Notes: generated by a model from the sequence alone, not told the origin. Shown: positions 1-7,812, counted from the first letter of the stretch. The stretch: DNA of 29,666 nucleotides from Anaerolineaceae bacterium (GCA_011620465.1 WOZC01000171.1:1-29666); one strand, 5' to 3'. Made by a program: numbers and translations.

Positions 1-244
1 CTAAGTGGCTTGCTACTTAACGAGATTGTCATGTGGTTTTATTCTTCTGGATCTCTCTCTTTCTTGTTTTTGTATAACGCACGCTGGTAGCAGGGGGTCA
101 TACTTTCACGGGTTATGGAACCTATTTACCGATCACTATCAAATAATTAAGTTACAAATTTCTGAATCAGAGGCTGCTTCTACAGGCAGCCTCTGCAATA
201 TTATTCAGCTTCACAGGGCTCTTCTCGGTTATAATCATCAGATT
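1..244. other. Gene-poor left edge
   Basis: I recognise no gene here. One + frame is open from the window edge to a TAG at 88-90 and would give a short hydrophobic tail, so it could be the end of an upstream gene, but nothing confirms it. The frame of the following MazG-like gene is also open back to position 5, but that stretch has no family resemblance. The main structure is the terminator-like hairpin at 168-195. A TATAAT at 230-235, only 9 nt before the next start codon, could be a -10 box for a nearly leaderless transcript. Confidence 0.4.
168..195 (+). terminator. Terminator-like hairpin upstream of the MazG-like gene
   Basis: A perfect 10-bp stem (168-177 pairing with 186-195) closes an 8-nt loop and is followed by an A/T-rich stretch (CAATATTATT) rather than a pure T run. 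It probably ends whatever gene lies to the left of the window. The weak T tract keeps confidence moderate. Confidence 0.5.
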
Positions 245-571
245 ATGGACATCAGACAACTGACTGAAAAAATGAACCAACTGGTCGATCATCACGGCTG
301 GTATGATCTGGATTCACCCAAAGCCCAAACGCCACGCAACCTGGCGATTTCGCTTTGCCTGGAAACAGCTGAGGTGCTGGAGCATTTTCAGTGGTCAGAA
401 AAACCCAAAAACAAGCCGGAGTTTGAAGGTGAATTAGCCGATGTGGCACTCTACCTGCTGCAAATCGCGAGCGTCAGCGGAATCGACCTCGAACAGGCGA
501 TTTTGACAAAAATCGAACAAAATTGGGACCGCGTCTGGCAGGAAGATCAAGAAATGAAGATGCAGGAATGA
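245..571 (+). CDS. MazG-like nucleotide pyrophosphohydrolase (108 aa)
   Basis: This is a small all-alpha NTP pyrophosphohydrolase of the MazG/dCTPase-like type. Such enzymes hydrolyse (d)NTPs to NMP and pyrophosphate with Mg2+ and are often housecleaning enzymes in the cytoplasm. The metal-binding pattern ExxE...ExxD is visible as E40-x2-E43 and E63-x2-D66, and the length of about 108 residues fits single-domain members. I chose the ATG at 245 because the family similarity begins there; the frame is open further upstream but without resemblance. No Shine-Dalgarno sequence is obvious. Its stop overlaps the next start (ATGA at 568-571), so it is translationally coupled to the LOG gene. The exact nucleotide substrate cannot be told from sequence. 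Confidence 0.85.
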   Translation: MDIRQLTEKMNQLVDHHGWYDLDSPKAQTPRNLAISLCLETAEVLEHFQWSEKPKNKPEFEGELADVALYLLQIASVSGIDLEQAILTKIEQNWDRVWQEDQEMKMQE

Positions 572-1122
572 TCGTATCAGTTTTTGGTTCCGCCGCGCCA
601 CTGCCCGGGCAGCCTCTCTACCAGGACGCCCTTGAATTGGGACGTTTATTGGGAGAGCACGGTTTTTCGGTCATGACCGGCGGTTATTGTGGCACGATGG
701 AAGCTGTCTCAGGCGGTGCCAATGAGGCTGGTACTAACGTGATCGGGGTAACCTGCCGTCAAATCGAAGATTATCGCCCGACAGGACCAAACGGCTGGGT
801 TCAGCAGGTTCATGCTACCGACTTACTTTCGGAACGCATTGAATTGCTCACTTCCAATGCTGACGCATTTATTGCCTTACCAGGTGGAATTGGCACATTA
901 GCCGAAATTTCCATGGTGTTCAATAAGATGGTCATTTCTTCCATTCCTTCCCAGGTATTGATCCTTGTTGGGGAAGGCTGGAAGCAAACTTTTGAAACTT
1001 TTTTCAATGGACAGGCTGAAAATGTTAACGCTCGAACTCGGCAACTGCCACATTTTGCAAAAGACCCTCAGGACGCGGTAAGAATATTAATCCAATTACT
1101 TCAGGAGAATAACAATGGATGA
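568..1122 (+). CDS. LOG-family protein (TIGR00730-like putative phosphoribohydrolase)
   Basis: This 184-aa Rossmann-type protein belongs to the family once annotated as lysine decarboxylase and now known as LOG. Characterised members hydrolyse nucleoside 5'-monophosphates (such as cytokinin ribotides) to a base and ribose 5-phosphate. The nucleotide-binding glycine-rich segment (TGGYCGTMEAVSGGA, residues 37-51) and the family signature PGGIGTLAE (105-113) are intact. The ATG at 568 shares four bases with the preceding stop; an in-frame upstream ATG at 523 would run deep into the MazG-like gene and lacks similarity. Its 3' end overlaps proS by 8 nt, so the three genes form one transcript. Pairing with a MazG-like enzyme suggests nucleotide clean-up, but the substrate is unknown. 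Confidence 0.85.
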   Translation: MIVSVFGSAAPLPGQPLYQDALELGRLLGEHGFSVMTGGYCGTMEAVSGGANEAGTNVIGVTCRQIEDYRPTGPNGWVQQVHATDLLSERIELLTSNADAFIALPGGIGTLAEISMVFNKMVISSIPSQVLILVGEGWKQTFETFFNGQAENVNARTRQLPHFAKDPQDAVRILIQLLQENNNG

Positions 1123-2551
1123 GAAAAAACTCCCAACCCAGGCAGAAAACTTTTCTGAATGGTACAACCAGTTAGTATTACGTTCTGAATTAGCCGATTA
1201 CTCGCCAGTACGCGGCTGCATGGTCGTACGCCCTTATGGCTGGGCGCTCTGGGAGAACATCCAAAAAGCTCTTGACAAGCGCTTCAAAGCCACAGGGCAT
1301 GTCAACGCTGCCTTCCCCCTGCTCATCCCGCAGTCGTTCATGACCAAGGAGAAGGAACATGTGGAGGGTTTCTCCCCTGAACTTGCTGTGGTCACCTATG
1401 GCGGTGGGCAGGAATTGGAAGAACCGCTAATCATTCGCCCAACATCAGAAACCATAATAGGTACCATGTATTCAAAATGGATCCAAAGTTACCGCGACTT
1501 GCCCGTTTTAATTAACCAGTGGGCTAACGTTGTGCGCTGGGAGATGCGTACCAAGCTCTTTTTACGCACACTTGAATTCTACTGGCAGGAAGGGCATACC
1601 GCTCACGCTACCGAACAGGAAGCAGTGGAAGAGACAGAACGTATGCTCAACGTCTACACCGATTTTGCTATAAATGAGGCAGCCGTTCCAGTTCTTCCGG
1701 GTCAAAAATCTGAAACGGAGAAGTTCGCCGGAGCCAAAGCCACCTATTCGATTGAAGCGATGATGGGCGACACCAAAGCTCTACAGTCAGGTACCTCTCA
1801 TTTTCTTGGTCAAAACTTTGCCAAAGCCTTTGACATGAAATTCCTGGATGAAAACAACCAGCTTCAATATTGCTGGACCACCTCCTGGGGCGTGTCCACC
1901 CGCTTTATCGGCGCGATCATCATGACCCATGGTGACGACCAGGGGCTGATCCTGCCCCCGAACCTGGCGCCTTACCAGGTCGTGATCGTTCCAATCTTCC
2001 GCAAAGACGAAGAAAAAGCTTCTGTCATGGAAGTGGTCAACAAGGTGGCAGAAGGGTTGGTGAACAAGGACTTCCGTGTCAAAGTGGACGAACGCGAAGG
2101 ACTTACCCCCGGTTTCAAGTTCAATGACTGGGAGCTCAAAGGTGTTCCGTTACGCATCGAAATTGGACCTAAAGACGTCGAGAAGGGCACGCTCGCCCTG
2201 GCACGCCGTGACATTTTGGGCAAAGCAGGCAAGAGTTTCATCCCGATGGAAGGCTACGTTCAGGCTGTGGGCGATATACTCAACGCTATTCAAGCGAATT
2301 TGCTGGCAAAAGCCACCAAATTCCGCGATGAGCACATCTTTGAGGTGTCAGATTACGAAAACTTCAAGGATGTGGTTGAAAACAAAGGCTGGGCTGTTGG
2401 ATGGTGGTTTGATGACGCCGAAAATGAAGCCAAAATCAAAGAAGACACCCATGCCACACTACGCAACTATGCTCCAGCGGAAGGCGAAGGCGTTTGTTTC
2501 TATTCTGGTAAAAAGACCACCAAGCGAGCTTACTTCGCCAAAGGGTATTAG
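1115..2551 (+). CDS. proS: Prolyl-tRNA synthetase, archaeal/eukaryotic type
   Basis: This cytoplasmic class II aminoacyl-tRNA synthetase of 478 aa charges tRNA-Pro with proline. Family hallmarks are RPTSE (109-113), the motif 2 region ending YWQEGHTAHAT (157-167), and motif 3 around TTSWGVSTRFIGAIIMTHGD (255-274), followed by an anticodon-binding domain and a C-terminal domain ending in Tyr, as in archaeal/eukaryotic-type ProRS. The large editing insertion of the classical bacterial ProRS (about 570 aa) is absent. The start is supported by AGGAG at 1103-1107, 7 nt before the ATG. It overlaps the LOG gene by 8 nt and is followed within about 20 nt by a strong terminator, so it is the last gene of the trio. 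Confidence 0.97.
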   Translation: MDEKKLPTQAENFSEWYNQLVLRSELADYSPVRGCMVVRPYGWALWENIQKALDKRFKATGHVNAAFPLLIPQSFMTKEKEHVEGFSPELAVVTYGGGQELEEPLIIRPTSETIIGTMYSKWIQSYRDLPVLINQWANVVRWEMRTKLFLRTLEFYWQEGHTAHATEQEAVEETERMLNVYTDFAINEAAVPVLPGQKSETEKFAGAKATYSIEAMMGDTKALQSGTSHFLGQNFAKAFDMKFLDENNQLQYCWTTSWGVSTRFIGAIIMTHGDDQGLILPPNLAPYQVVIVPIFRKDEEKASVMEVVNKVAEGLVNKDFRVKVDEREGLTPGFKFNDWELKGVPLRIEIGPKDVEKGTLALARRDILGKAGKSFIPMEGYVQAVGDILNAIQANLLAKATKFRDEHIFEVSDYENFKDVVENKGWAVGWWFDDAENEAKIKEDTHATLRNYAPAEGEGVCFYSGKKTTKRAYFAKGY

Positions 2552-2571
2552 CGTCAGAAGTGTTATTAAAG

Positions 2572-2602
2572 AAAGCTGTCCGCTGTAGGGCAGCTTTTTT
2601 TT
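2572..2602 (+). terminator. Rho-independent terminator after proS
   Basis: A 10-bp stem with one G-T wobble (2572-2581 with 2588-2597) and a 6-nt loop runs into eight consecutive T residues (2595-2602). It sits 20 nt after the proS stop codon and ends the MazG-like/LOG/proS transcript. Confidence 0.9.
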
Positions 2603-2797
2603 CGTAGGTCGTGTTCTGCCCTTGAGACCGCCTGGCGAAGCTGATTTTCGTTGGGGCAGGCAACTCTTTACCCAAGAAACATAATAAATCAGCTCATCAT
2701 CTCCTGTCTGGCTGAGTTGGTTTGCGAGTTCTTAGTTTGTAATCAATTGAGGCAGAGTGTCTCATCTCTCTCGAAGATACTGTAAAATTAACCTACC

Positions 2798-3640
2798 ATG
2801 ACTGCTATTGACCTGACCCGCCTGGACCAACAAATCGATCACCTGGCAACGCTCTACCAGGATCCTGCCGCATTCCAGGAAGAATTCCATACCATCCTTT
2901 CCTTCTACCACCGATATTCACACCGCAAACAAAAAGACGCTGTTCCCAAGAGTTTCATGCGTAATTATGACCTGCCAGAGAAAGTCCTGGCGCACACGGA
3001 AGCGCGCTTGAAGCCGTTGTCAATCGTCCACCCCGACGAAGTCCTCAAGTTGATCGATCAGTTCTGGACCGACACTTTCTATGAAGCGAGGGAATTTGCC
3101 ACCAGCCTGGCAGGAAACTTACCTATCTCCTATTCCGAATCCGTGCTGGAGTTGGTTTATAACTGGCTGCAACAACCCCTTGACCAGGCTGTTATCGACG
3201 CAATTATTGCAAACTCCTCGCGAACTATACTTCAAAAAGCTCCGGAAAAATGGAAGGACTTGATCAACCGGCTGCTGTTTTCATCCCGGCAGCAGAGCCA
3301 AAAGGTAGGGCTGCTTGCGCTGGCAAGGTTGATCCCCAGCAGCGCGATGGATGAACTGCCAATGTTCTTTGGCTGGATCAGGGGATTCTTGCTCAGCCCC
3401 GATCCCATGCTGGACAAATACATACAACCTGTCATCGAAGCCCTTGCCCTAAAATCTCAGCAAGAAAGTGCCTACCTGTTGCGGGAAGTGTTGGCTGACA
3501 GTAATGATGCCCGTATAGGTCGCCGGATCCGCCATTTTTTGGATTTTTTCGATGAACCGAGTAAGACCAGGATCTTGACCGCGATCAAAAACCAGGTCAT
3601 CATTCCCGGCACAAGCTCGAAAGATACAAACAATGAGTAG
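2798..3640 (+). CDS. Alpha-helical repeat protein, possibly DNA alkylation repair-like (HEAT)
   Basis: The 280-aa product is soluble with no signal peptide and appears almost entirely helical, with repeated amphipathic segments. The stretch around residues 88-108 (FWTDTFYEAREFATSLAGNLP) resembles the helix pair of HEAT-like repeats in the AlkC/AlkD DNA alkylation repair group. I cannot point to a proven catalytic residue, so the repair role is a guess and a generic HEAT-repeat scaffold is equally possible. A TG-TAAAAT extended -10-like element (2781-2788) lies 9 nt before the ATG, which suggests a very short leader; no clear Shine-Dalgarno is present. The gene stands alone after the proS terminator. 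Confidence 0.6.
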   Translation: MTAIDLTRLDQQIDHLATLYQDPAAFQEEFHTILSFYHRYSHRKQKDAVPKSFMRNYDLPEKVLAHTEARLKPLSIVHPDEVLKLIDQFWTDTFYEAREFATSLAGNLPISYSESVLELVYNWLQQPLDQAVIDAIIANSSRTILQKAPEKWKDLINRLLFSSRQQSQKVGLLALARLIPSSAMDELPMFFGWIRGFLLSPDPMLDKYIQPVIEALALKSQQESAYLLREVLADSNDARIGRRIRHFLDFFDEPSKTRILTAIKNQVIIPGTSSKDTNNE

Positions 3641-3745
3641 ATTCGACCTGTATTACATATCGAGATGATTTGTGGTGGTCATTAATGATTTAGAATGACG
3701 TGCTCGTCAAACCCCGCCACCATCAAACCAAAGTAAACTTAAGCA

Positions 3746-4537
3746 ATGAACATGAATTTGAAAAGAGCTGTGATTTTTATAATCCTGCCTTTGGTCCTTC
3801 TGGTAACAGCCTGCCAGGTTGAACCAGTTGAAACAGTGACAGGAACTAAAGTCACAACCCAAACAGCGACTGCCAGCCCTTCACCAACCTCAACCGAAAC
3901 TCCAACACCTACATCAGCGCCAATGTCTGTCGAAACACCGGTTTCAACTCCCATCATGACCACCCCTATCACCACTTATCCTGAAAGCCACTACATTTCT
4001 GCGATAGTCGGTCACAAACAAACCTACGAACTGGGCTGCGAAGCCAGTGCAGCGGTCGATTGGGCTGGCTTTTTTGGGGTTGATATTTTTGAATCCACTT
4101 TCCAATATTCTCTTCCGCCTTCGGACAATCCTGATTACGGTTTTGTGGGAGAGGTTACCACCGACGCCTGGGGGCAGATTCCACCTTATGCCTATGGGGT
4201 GCATGCCGGACCAATTGCGGATGTTTTGGTCGACTTTGGACTGCCTGCAGTTGCAATGTCGAACTATTCGATTGAAGAAGTAAAGCAAAAATTATCAGAA
4301 AACAAGCCCATCATCGTCTGGGTAATCGGCAATATGGAATACAGTGAATCGGTGGAATATGTTGACGCGGAAGGTAGAATCGCTATCGTAGCTCCTTATG
4401 AACACGTCGTTATCCTGACCGGCTACAACCTGACCCACCTGCGCTATATGAACAATGGCAAGTTTTTTGACACACCTATCAATGTATTTCTCACCTCGTG
4501 GGGAGTCCTCGGAAATATGGCGGTAATTTATGACTGA
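3746..4537 (+). CDS. C39-like papain-fold cysteine peptidase lipoprotein
   Basis: The 263-aa product starts with a lipoprotein signal peptide (hydrophobic core 8-20, lipobox LVTAC with Cys23). A Ser/Thr/Pro-rich linker (about 30-79) precedes a globular domain. That domain has the layout of the peptidase_C39_2 family: a nucleophile context ELGCEAS with Cys98, a mid-domain NPDYGFVG segment (128-135), and a His in YEHVVILTGY (His220). It is probably anchored outside the membrane and may be a peptidase or a peptidase-like binding protein; the substrate is unknown. The ATG at 3746 has a weak ribosome site; an ATG two codons later is also possible. It overlaps the next gene by 8 nt, so the two products are probably made together. 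Confidence 0.75.
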   Translation: MNMNLKRAVIFIILPLVLLVTACQVEPVETVTGTKVTTQTATASPSPTSTETPTPTSAPMSVETPVSTPIMTTPITTYPESHYISAIVGHKQTYELGCEASAAVDWAGFFGVDIFESTFQYSLPPSDNPDYGFVGEVTTDAWGQIPPYAYGVHAGPIADVLVDFGLPAVAMSNYSIEEVKQKLSENKPIIVWVIGNMEYSESVEYVDAEGRIAIVAPYEHVVILTGYNLTHLRYMNNGKFFDTPINVFLTSWGVLGNMAVIYD

Positions 4538-5054
4538 AGAATTTGACATCATTGAGACAGTTGAGGAGGTTCAGGAGGTTGAGGAACCCGAACTGGTCAG
4601 CAAAAAAGGCTGCAGAAAGGCGATGGCGCTCCTAGTCATACTGACTCTCCTATTTTCGGCTGCTGTTCCGCTCATCTACTTTATTGCTCGAAAGAGTTAC
4701 GAACGCCAGGTGGAAGCCTTTCCAAGTGAAGTTTGCAAGAACCTTTCCAAGGCGGGTCTTTCTACCCTGGTATGCGACCCCTTGTTGGGAATTGTTGAAT
4801 TCGTACCTAAAACCTTCTCAATCGGTGAACCAAAAAGTGTTGTATCCGCTGCCATGAAGGATTTTCTTGTCCAGGCACAAACAGGAGTTAGCCAAGCTGG
4901 CTGCCTTCAACCGGAACTTTGGAGATTTTCCGTGGCAAAATCCTTTTTGGGATGGCAAACGGAAGTCGAGTTCCTTTTCTGTTCCGGTGTATTGGTTGAG
5001 CGAACAATTCTAATCAATGGTAAGCCTGTCACTCTTCCCACCTACGATATGTAA
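4530..5054 (+). CDS. Single-pass membrane protein of unknown function, overlapping the C39-like gene
   Basis: I do not recognise this 174-aa protein. It has an acidic N-terminal segment (about 1-23, with the three-residue repeat VEE-VQE-VEE), a basic patch KKGCRK, one transmembrane helix (about 31-53) and a C-terminal domain of about 120 residues. The charge pattern suggests the C-terminal part is outside the cell. That part has four Cys residues (in EVCKN, VCDP, AGCLQ, LFCSG), enough for two disulfides. The ATG at 4530 lies inside the end of the C39-like gene (8-nt overlap), arguing for translational coupling and a shared task at the cell surface. No terminator is evident after it. Confidence 0.6.
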   Translation: MTEEFDIIETVEEVQEVEEPELVSKKGCRKAMALLVILTLLFSAAVPLIYFIARKSYERQVEAFPSEVCKNLSKAGLSTLVCDPLLGIVEFVPKTFSIGEPKSVVSAAMKDFLVQAQTGVSQAGCLQPELWRFSVAKSFLGWQTEVEFLFCSGVLVERTILINGKPVTLPTYDM

Positions 5055-5098
5055 TTTCCCGTTTTTGTCATTTTTTACTAAGAATTCTCAAATCAGGT

Positions 5099-5141
5099 TA
5101 CAATAAACAAAACTACTCAATAATTGAGTATTATCTGGAGG
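5099..5141 (+). promoter_or_regulatory. modA leader with 17-bp palindromic operator candidate
   Basis: TACAAT at 5099-5104 looks like a -10 box, without a convincing -35. Just downstream, 5114-5130 is a near-palindrome with perfect 7-bp arms TACTCAA and TTGAGTA around TAA. The Shine-Dalgarno GGAGG (5137-5141) lies 5 nt before the TTG start of modA, which decides that start. A repressor bound to the palindrome would block transcription initiation or escape. It does not resemble the E. coli ModE site, so the regulator is unknown. Confidence 0.45.
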
Positions 5142-5146
5142 AACAA

Positions 5147-5959
5147 TTGAGAAAATTATTAACAATCCTGATGATATTTGCACTTCTTCTTACCGGCTGC
5201 CAGACACAGCCTGCCGCCGAAACCCCTCAGCCTGCTGAAGAGGTGGAACTGAATGTTTTTGCTGCAGCATCACTGACCGAAACGTTTGAACAGATTGGAA
5301 AGCTCTTTGAAGCTGCCAATCCGGGAGTCAAGGTAATCTTCACCTTCGATTCATCCGGCACCCTCAAAACTCAAATCGAGGAAGGCGCCCTTGCAGATGT
5401 GTTCGTTTCCGCTGCCCAGAAACAAATGAACCAGTTGGAAGCCGGCAATGCTGCTAATACTGAGGGTCTCGATTTCATCCAGACAGACACCCGGGTCAAC
5501 ATAGTAGAAAACAAAGTGACCCTGACAGTTCCTTCAGGCAATCCAAAAGGCGTGAAAACCTTTGCAGACCTGGCGTCGGATAGTGTCACGATTATCGCCC
5601 TGGGTAATTCCGATGTGCCAGTTGGGCAGTACTCAGAAGAACTCTTGATTAATTTGGGTATCTGGGAGCAAATTCAACCAAAGATCACCTTCGGCTCGAA
5701 CGTAAAAGAGGTCACAACCTGGGTTTCCGAAGGTGTGGCAGATTGCGGAATCATTTACAAAACCGATGCCTTCTCTGCTAATCTTGAGGTTGTAGCTGAA
5801 GCTGGCACCGACTTGTTAAAGACTCCAGTCGTTTATCCTGGGGCTGTCTTGAAAAACACTCAGCATCCAGCTGAAGCAAATGCCTTCCTGGATTTTCTCC
5901 GCTCCGCGGAAGTACAGGCAATCTTGACCGGTGTTGGGTTTTCCATCCCGCAAAATTAA
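5147..5959 (+). CDS. modA: Molybdate-type ABC transporter substrate-binding lipoprotein
   Basis: This 270-aa extracytoplasmic solute-binding protein captures an oxyanion (molybdate or tungstate by family) for the ModBC permease. It has a lipoprotein signal with lipobox LLTGC (Cys18), followed by the typical ModA opening ELNVFAAASLTETFEQIGKLFE, in which the SL serine normally contacts the oxyanion. The segment FDSSGTLKTQIEEGALADVFVSA and the late GVADCGIIYKTDA motif also match the family. The start is TTG at 5147, supported by GGAGG 5 nt upstream. It is followed by a 16-bp hairpin and then modB and modC. Molybdate versus tungstate specificity cannot be settled from sequence. Confidence 0.92.
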   Translation: MRKLLTILMIFALLLTGCQTQPAAETPQPAEEVELNVFAAASLTETFEQIGKLFEAANPGVKVIFTFDSSGTLKTQIEEGALADVFVSAAQKQMNQLEAGNAANTEGLDFIQTDTRVNIVENKVTLTVPSGNPKGVKTFADLASDSVTIIALGNSDVPVGQYSEELLINLGIWEQIQPKITFGSNVKEVTTWVSEGVADCGIIYKTDAFSANLEVVAEAGTDLLKTPVVYPGAVLKNTQHPAEANAFLDFLRSAEVQAILTGVGFSIPQN

Positions 5960-5977
5960 GCACTAACAAACTATCTC

Positions 5978-6015
5978 CTTCAACGCGATGAGCGATGCTG
6001 CTCATCGCGTTGAAG
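5978..6015 (+). other. 16-bp hairpin between modA and modB
   Basis: A perfect 16-bp stem (5978-5993 with 6000-6015) closes a 6-nt loop in the 75-nt gap between modA and modB. No T run follows, so it is not a standard terminator. By analogy with other binding-protein operons, it likely protects the modA message 3' end so that the binding protein is made in excess over the membrane components (inference). Confidence 0.7.
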
Positions 6016-6034
6016 AAACTGGTACAATCTTCCA

Positions 6035-6739
6035 ATGATCTTCCCACAAATGGATTGGTTCCCGCTTTTGAATTCCTTGCGGGTTGCCATAATAAGTACT
6101 GTCGTTATCTTTTTCAGTGGGATCTATGCCGCCTGGCACATCGCCAAATTACCGCACCTTTTCAAGGGCATTCTGGATGTGATTTTGACTTTGCCACTGG
6201 TGTTGCCCCCCACAGTAGTCGGTTTCTTTTTATTAAAAATGCTGGGTCCTTATTCAGCCATCGGGAGTTTCTTGATCAACACTGCTAACACCCGCCTGGT
6301 GATGGAGTGGTATTCTGCCATTTTCGCTTCGGTTGTTGTTGCATTCCCATTAATGTACCGTACCGCGCGAGGAGCTTTTGAGAGTTTTGACCCAGACCTG
6401 CAATACGCAGGGCAGACACTGGGGATGCCCAACTGGAAGATTTTCTGGAAGATCGTGGTGCCAACCTGCAAACAGGGAATTTTGGCAGGAACAGTGTTGG
6501 CTTTTGCTCGCGCCTTGGGCGAATATGGTGCTACCAGCATGATCTCCGGCTATACTCCAGGAAGAACTGCAACAATCTCAACAACAGTCTACCAATTATG
6601 GCGAACAGGCGATGACGCGCAGGCTTACCTTTGGGTATTGATTAATATTGCGATCAGTTGTGTGGTGCTGTTTGCGATCAACTCTTTGGAAGCTAAAAAC
6701 TCAACCAAACACCCAGTCAGGGATCTGGAGCGCAGCTAA
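6035..6739 (+). CDS. modB: Molybdate-type ABC transporter permease
   Basis: This 234-aa inner-membrane protein is the channel subunit of the transporter. I see about five hydrophobic segments (roughly 12-35, 46-69, 92-110, 146-170, 197-216). The cytoplasmic coupling loop with the EAA-type motif is at about 119-144 (DPDLQYAGQTLGMPNWKIFW), followed by the ModB-typical RALGEYGATSMISG (159-172). The ATG at 6035 follows the intercistronic hairpin. A TACAAT at 6023-6028 could give an extra, nearly leaderless transcript. Its stop TAA shares one base with the modC ATG (TAATG at 6737-6741), so modB and modC are coupled. Confidence 0.92.
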   Translation: MIFPQMDWFPLLNSLRVAIISTVVIFFSGIYAAWHIAKLPHLFKGILDVILTLPLVLPPTVVGFFLLKMLGPYSAIGSFLINTANTRLVMEWYSAIFASVVVAFPLMYRTARGAFESFDPDLQYAGQTLGMPNWKIFWKIVVPTCKQGILAGTVLAFARALGEYGATSMISGYTPGRTATISTTVYQLWRTGDDAQAYLWVLINIAISCVVLFAINSLEAKNSTKHPVRDLERS

Positions 6740-7812
6740 TGTTGATCGTTAACTTCGTCAAACACCTGCACAGTTTCGATTTAATTGTGGATTTCCAGGC
6801 AAAATCAGAAGTGCTCGGTATCCTTGGACCCTCTGGTTGTGGTAAAAGCATGACATTGAAGTGTATCGCTGGAATTGAAAAACCGGATTCAGGCTACATC
6901 GAACTGGATGGTGTTGTGCTATTTGATTCAGTCAAGAATATCAATTTATCACCCCAAGACCGACATATGGGCTACTTGTTTCAACATTATGCCCTCTTTC
7001 CAACCATGACAGTCGAGCAGAATTTATTAGCCGGTATTCGACCTGAAAATACGGAAAATAAGATGTCAGAAGTCCGACAAATTATTACGACTATGAAATT
7101 AGTTGGTTTGGAAAACAAGAAACCTGATCAACTTTCCGGAGGACAAAAGCAGAGAGTTGCCTTGGGGCGCATCCTGCTCAATAAGCCCAAAATATTGATG
7201 TTGGACGAGCCATTATCTGCACTGGATCAATATCTGAAGTGGCAGGTGCAGCTTGAATTAGTGGAGTTGTTTGAGCGCTGGCAAAAGACAGTTTTGTTAG
7301 TTTCCCACAACCGTGAAGAAATTTTTCAGTTATGTGACACGGTTTCTGTGCTGACCAAAGGTGTAAACGAAGCTAAACAGACAGTTGAAGAGCTCTTCAA
7401 CGCTCCGCAGTCACTTTCAGCTGGCGTCCTGGCAGGTTGCAGAAACTTTTCGAAAATTGAGATCATAGATCTTTCCCAGGGGCTTTTCAAAGCACACGAT
7501 TGGGGTGTGACCCTGCACTCCTCCAAGTTAACTCCAGGTTCCAGATACTGTGGAGCCTACAGTCACAATTTTGAAGTGACTAACAAAATTAGTGGGAACT
7601 CTGCTGTTGCTGAAAACCTCATTCCTGTGAGCTGTCTCTACCGATTTGGAAAAGGAGTGACAGAATCATTAGTTTGCTCGACTCCAGGTGGAAGCAACGG
7701 ACATTCAGTCCTCTATCTCGAATTAAGACCTGTCGAAGGAGGTATTACGGATAAAGACGAGCCATTCCAGGTCAGCATCCCGCCCCAGGACCTGATTTTT
7801 TTCAATTCATAA
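6739..7812 (+). CDS. modC: Molybdate-type ABC transporter ATP-binding protein
   Basis: This 357-aa ATPase powers the ModAB transporter from the cytoplasmic face. The nucleotide-binding domain is complete: Walker A GPSGCGKS (30-37), ABC signature LSGGQKQR (132-139), Walker B ILMLDE (152-157) and H-loop His190 in LLVSHN. About 130 residues follow the ATPase domain; this is where ModC proteins carry a TOBE/molybdopterin-binding regulatory domain, but here that part is divergent and I can only infer it. The start overlaps the modB stop by one base. No T-run terminator follows, but the modC and esterase genes converge on a palindromic repeat at 7907-7943. Confidence 0.9.
   Translation: MLIVNFVKHLHSFDLIVDFQAKSEVLGILGPSGCGKSMTLKCIAGIEKPDSGYIELDGVVLFDSVKNINLSPQDRHMGYLFQHYALFPTMTVEQNLLAGIRPENTENKMSEVRQIITTMKLVGLENKKPDQLSGGQKQRVALGRILLNKPKILMLDEPLSALDQYLKWQVQLELVELFERWQKTVLLVSHNREEIFQLCDTVSVLTKGVNEAKQTVEELFNAPQSLSAGVLAGCRNFSKIEIIDLSQGLFKAHDWGVTLHSSKLTPGSRYCGAYSHNFEVTNKISGNSAVAENLIPVSCLYRFGKGVTESLVCSTPGGSNGHSVLYLELRPVEGGITDKDEPFQVSIPPQDLIFFNS

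Noticed and set aside
60..140. tRNA-like sequence near the left edge
   Set aside because: No complete cloverleaf or canonical T-arm could be built.
2076..2588. 170-codon + strand frame overlapping the end of proS
   Set aside because: It lies in another frame of a clearly real synthetase gene and runs into the terminator.
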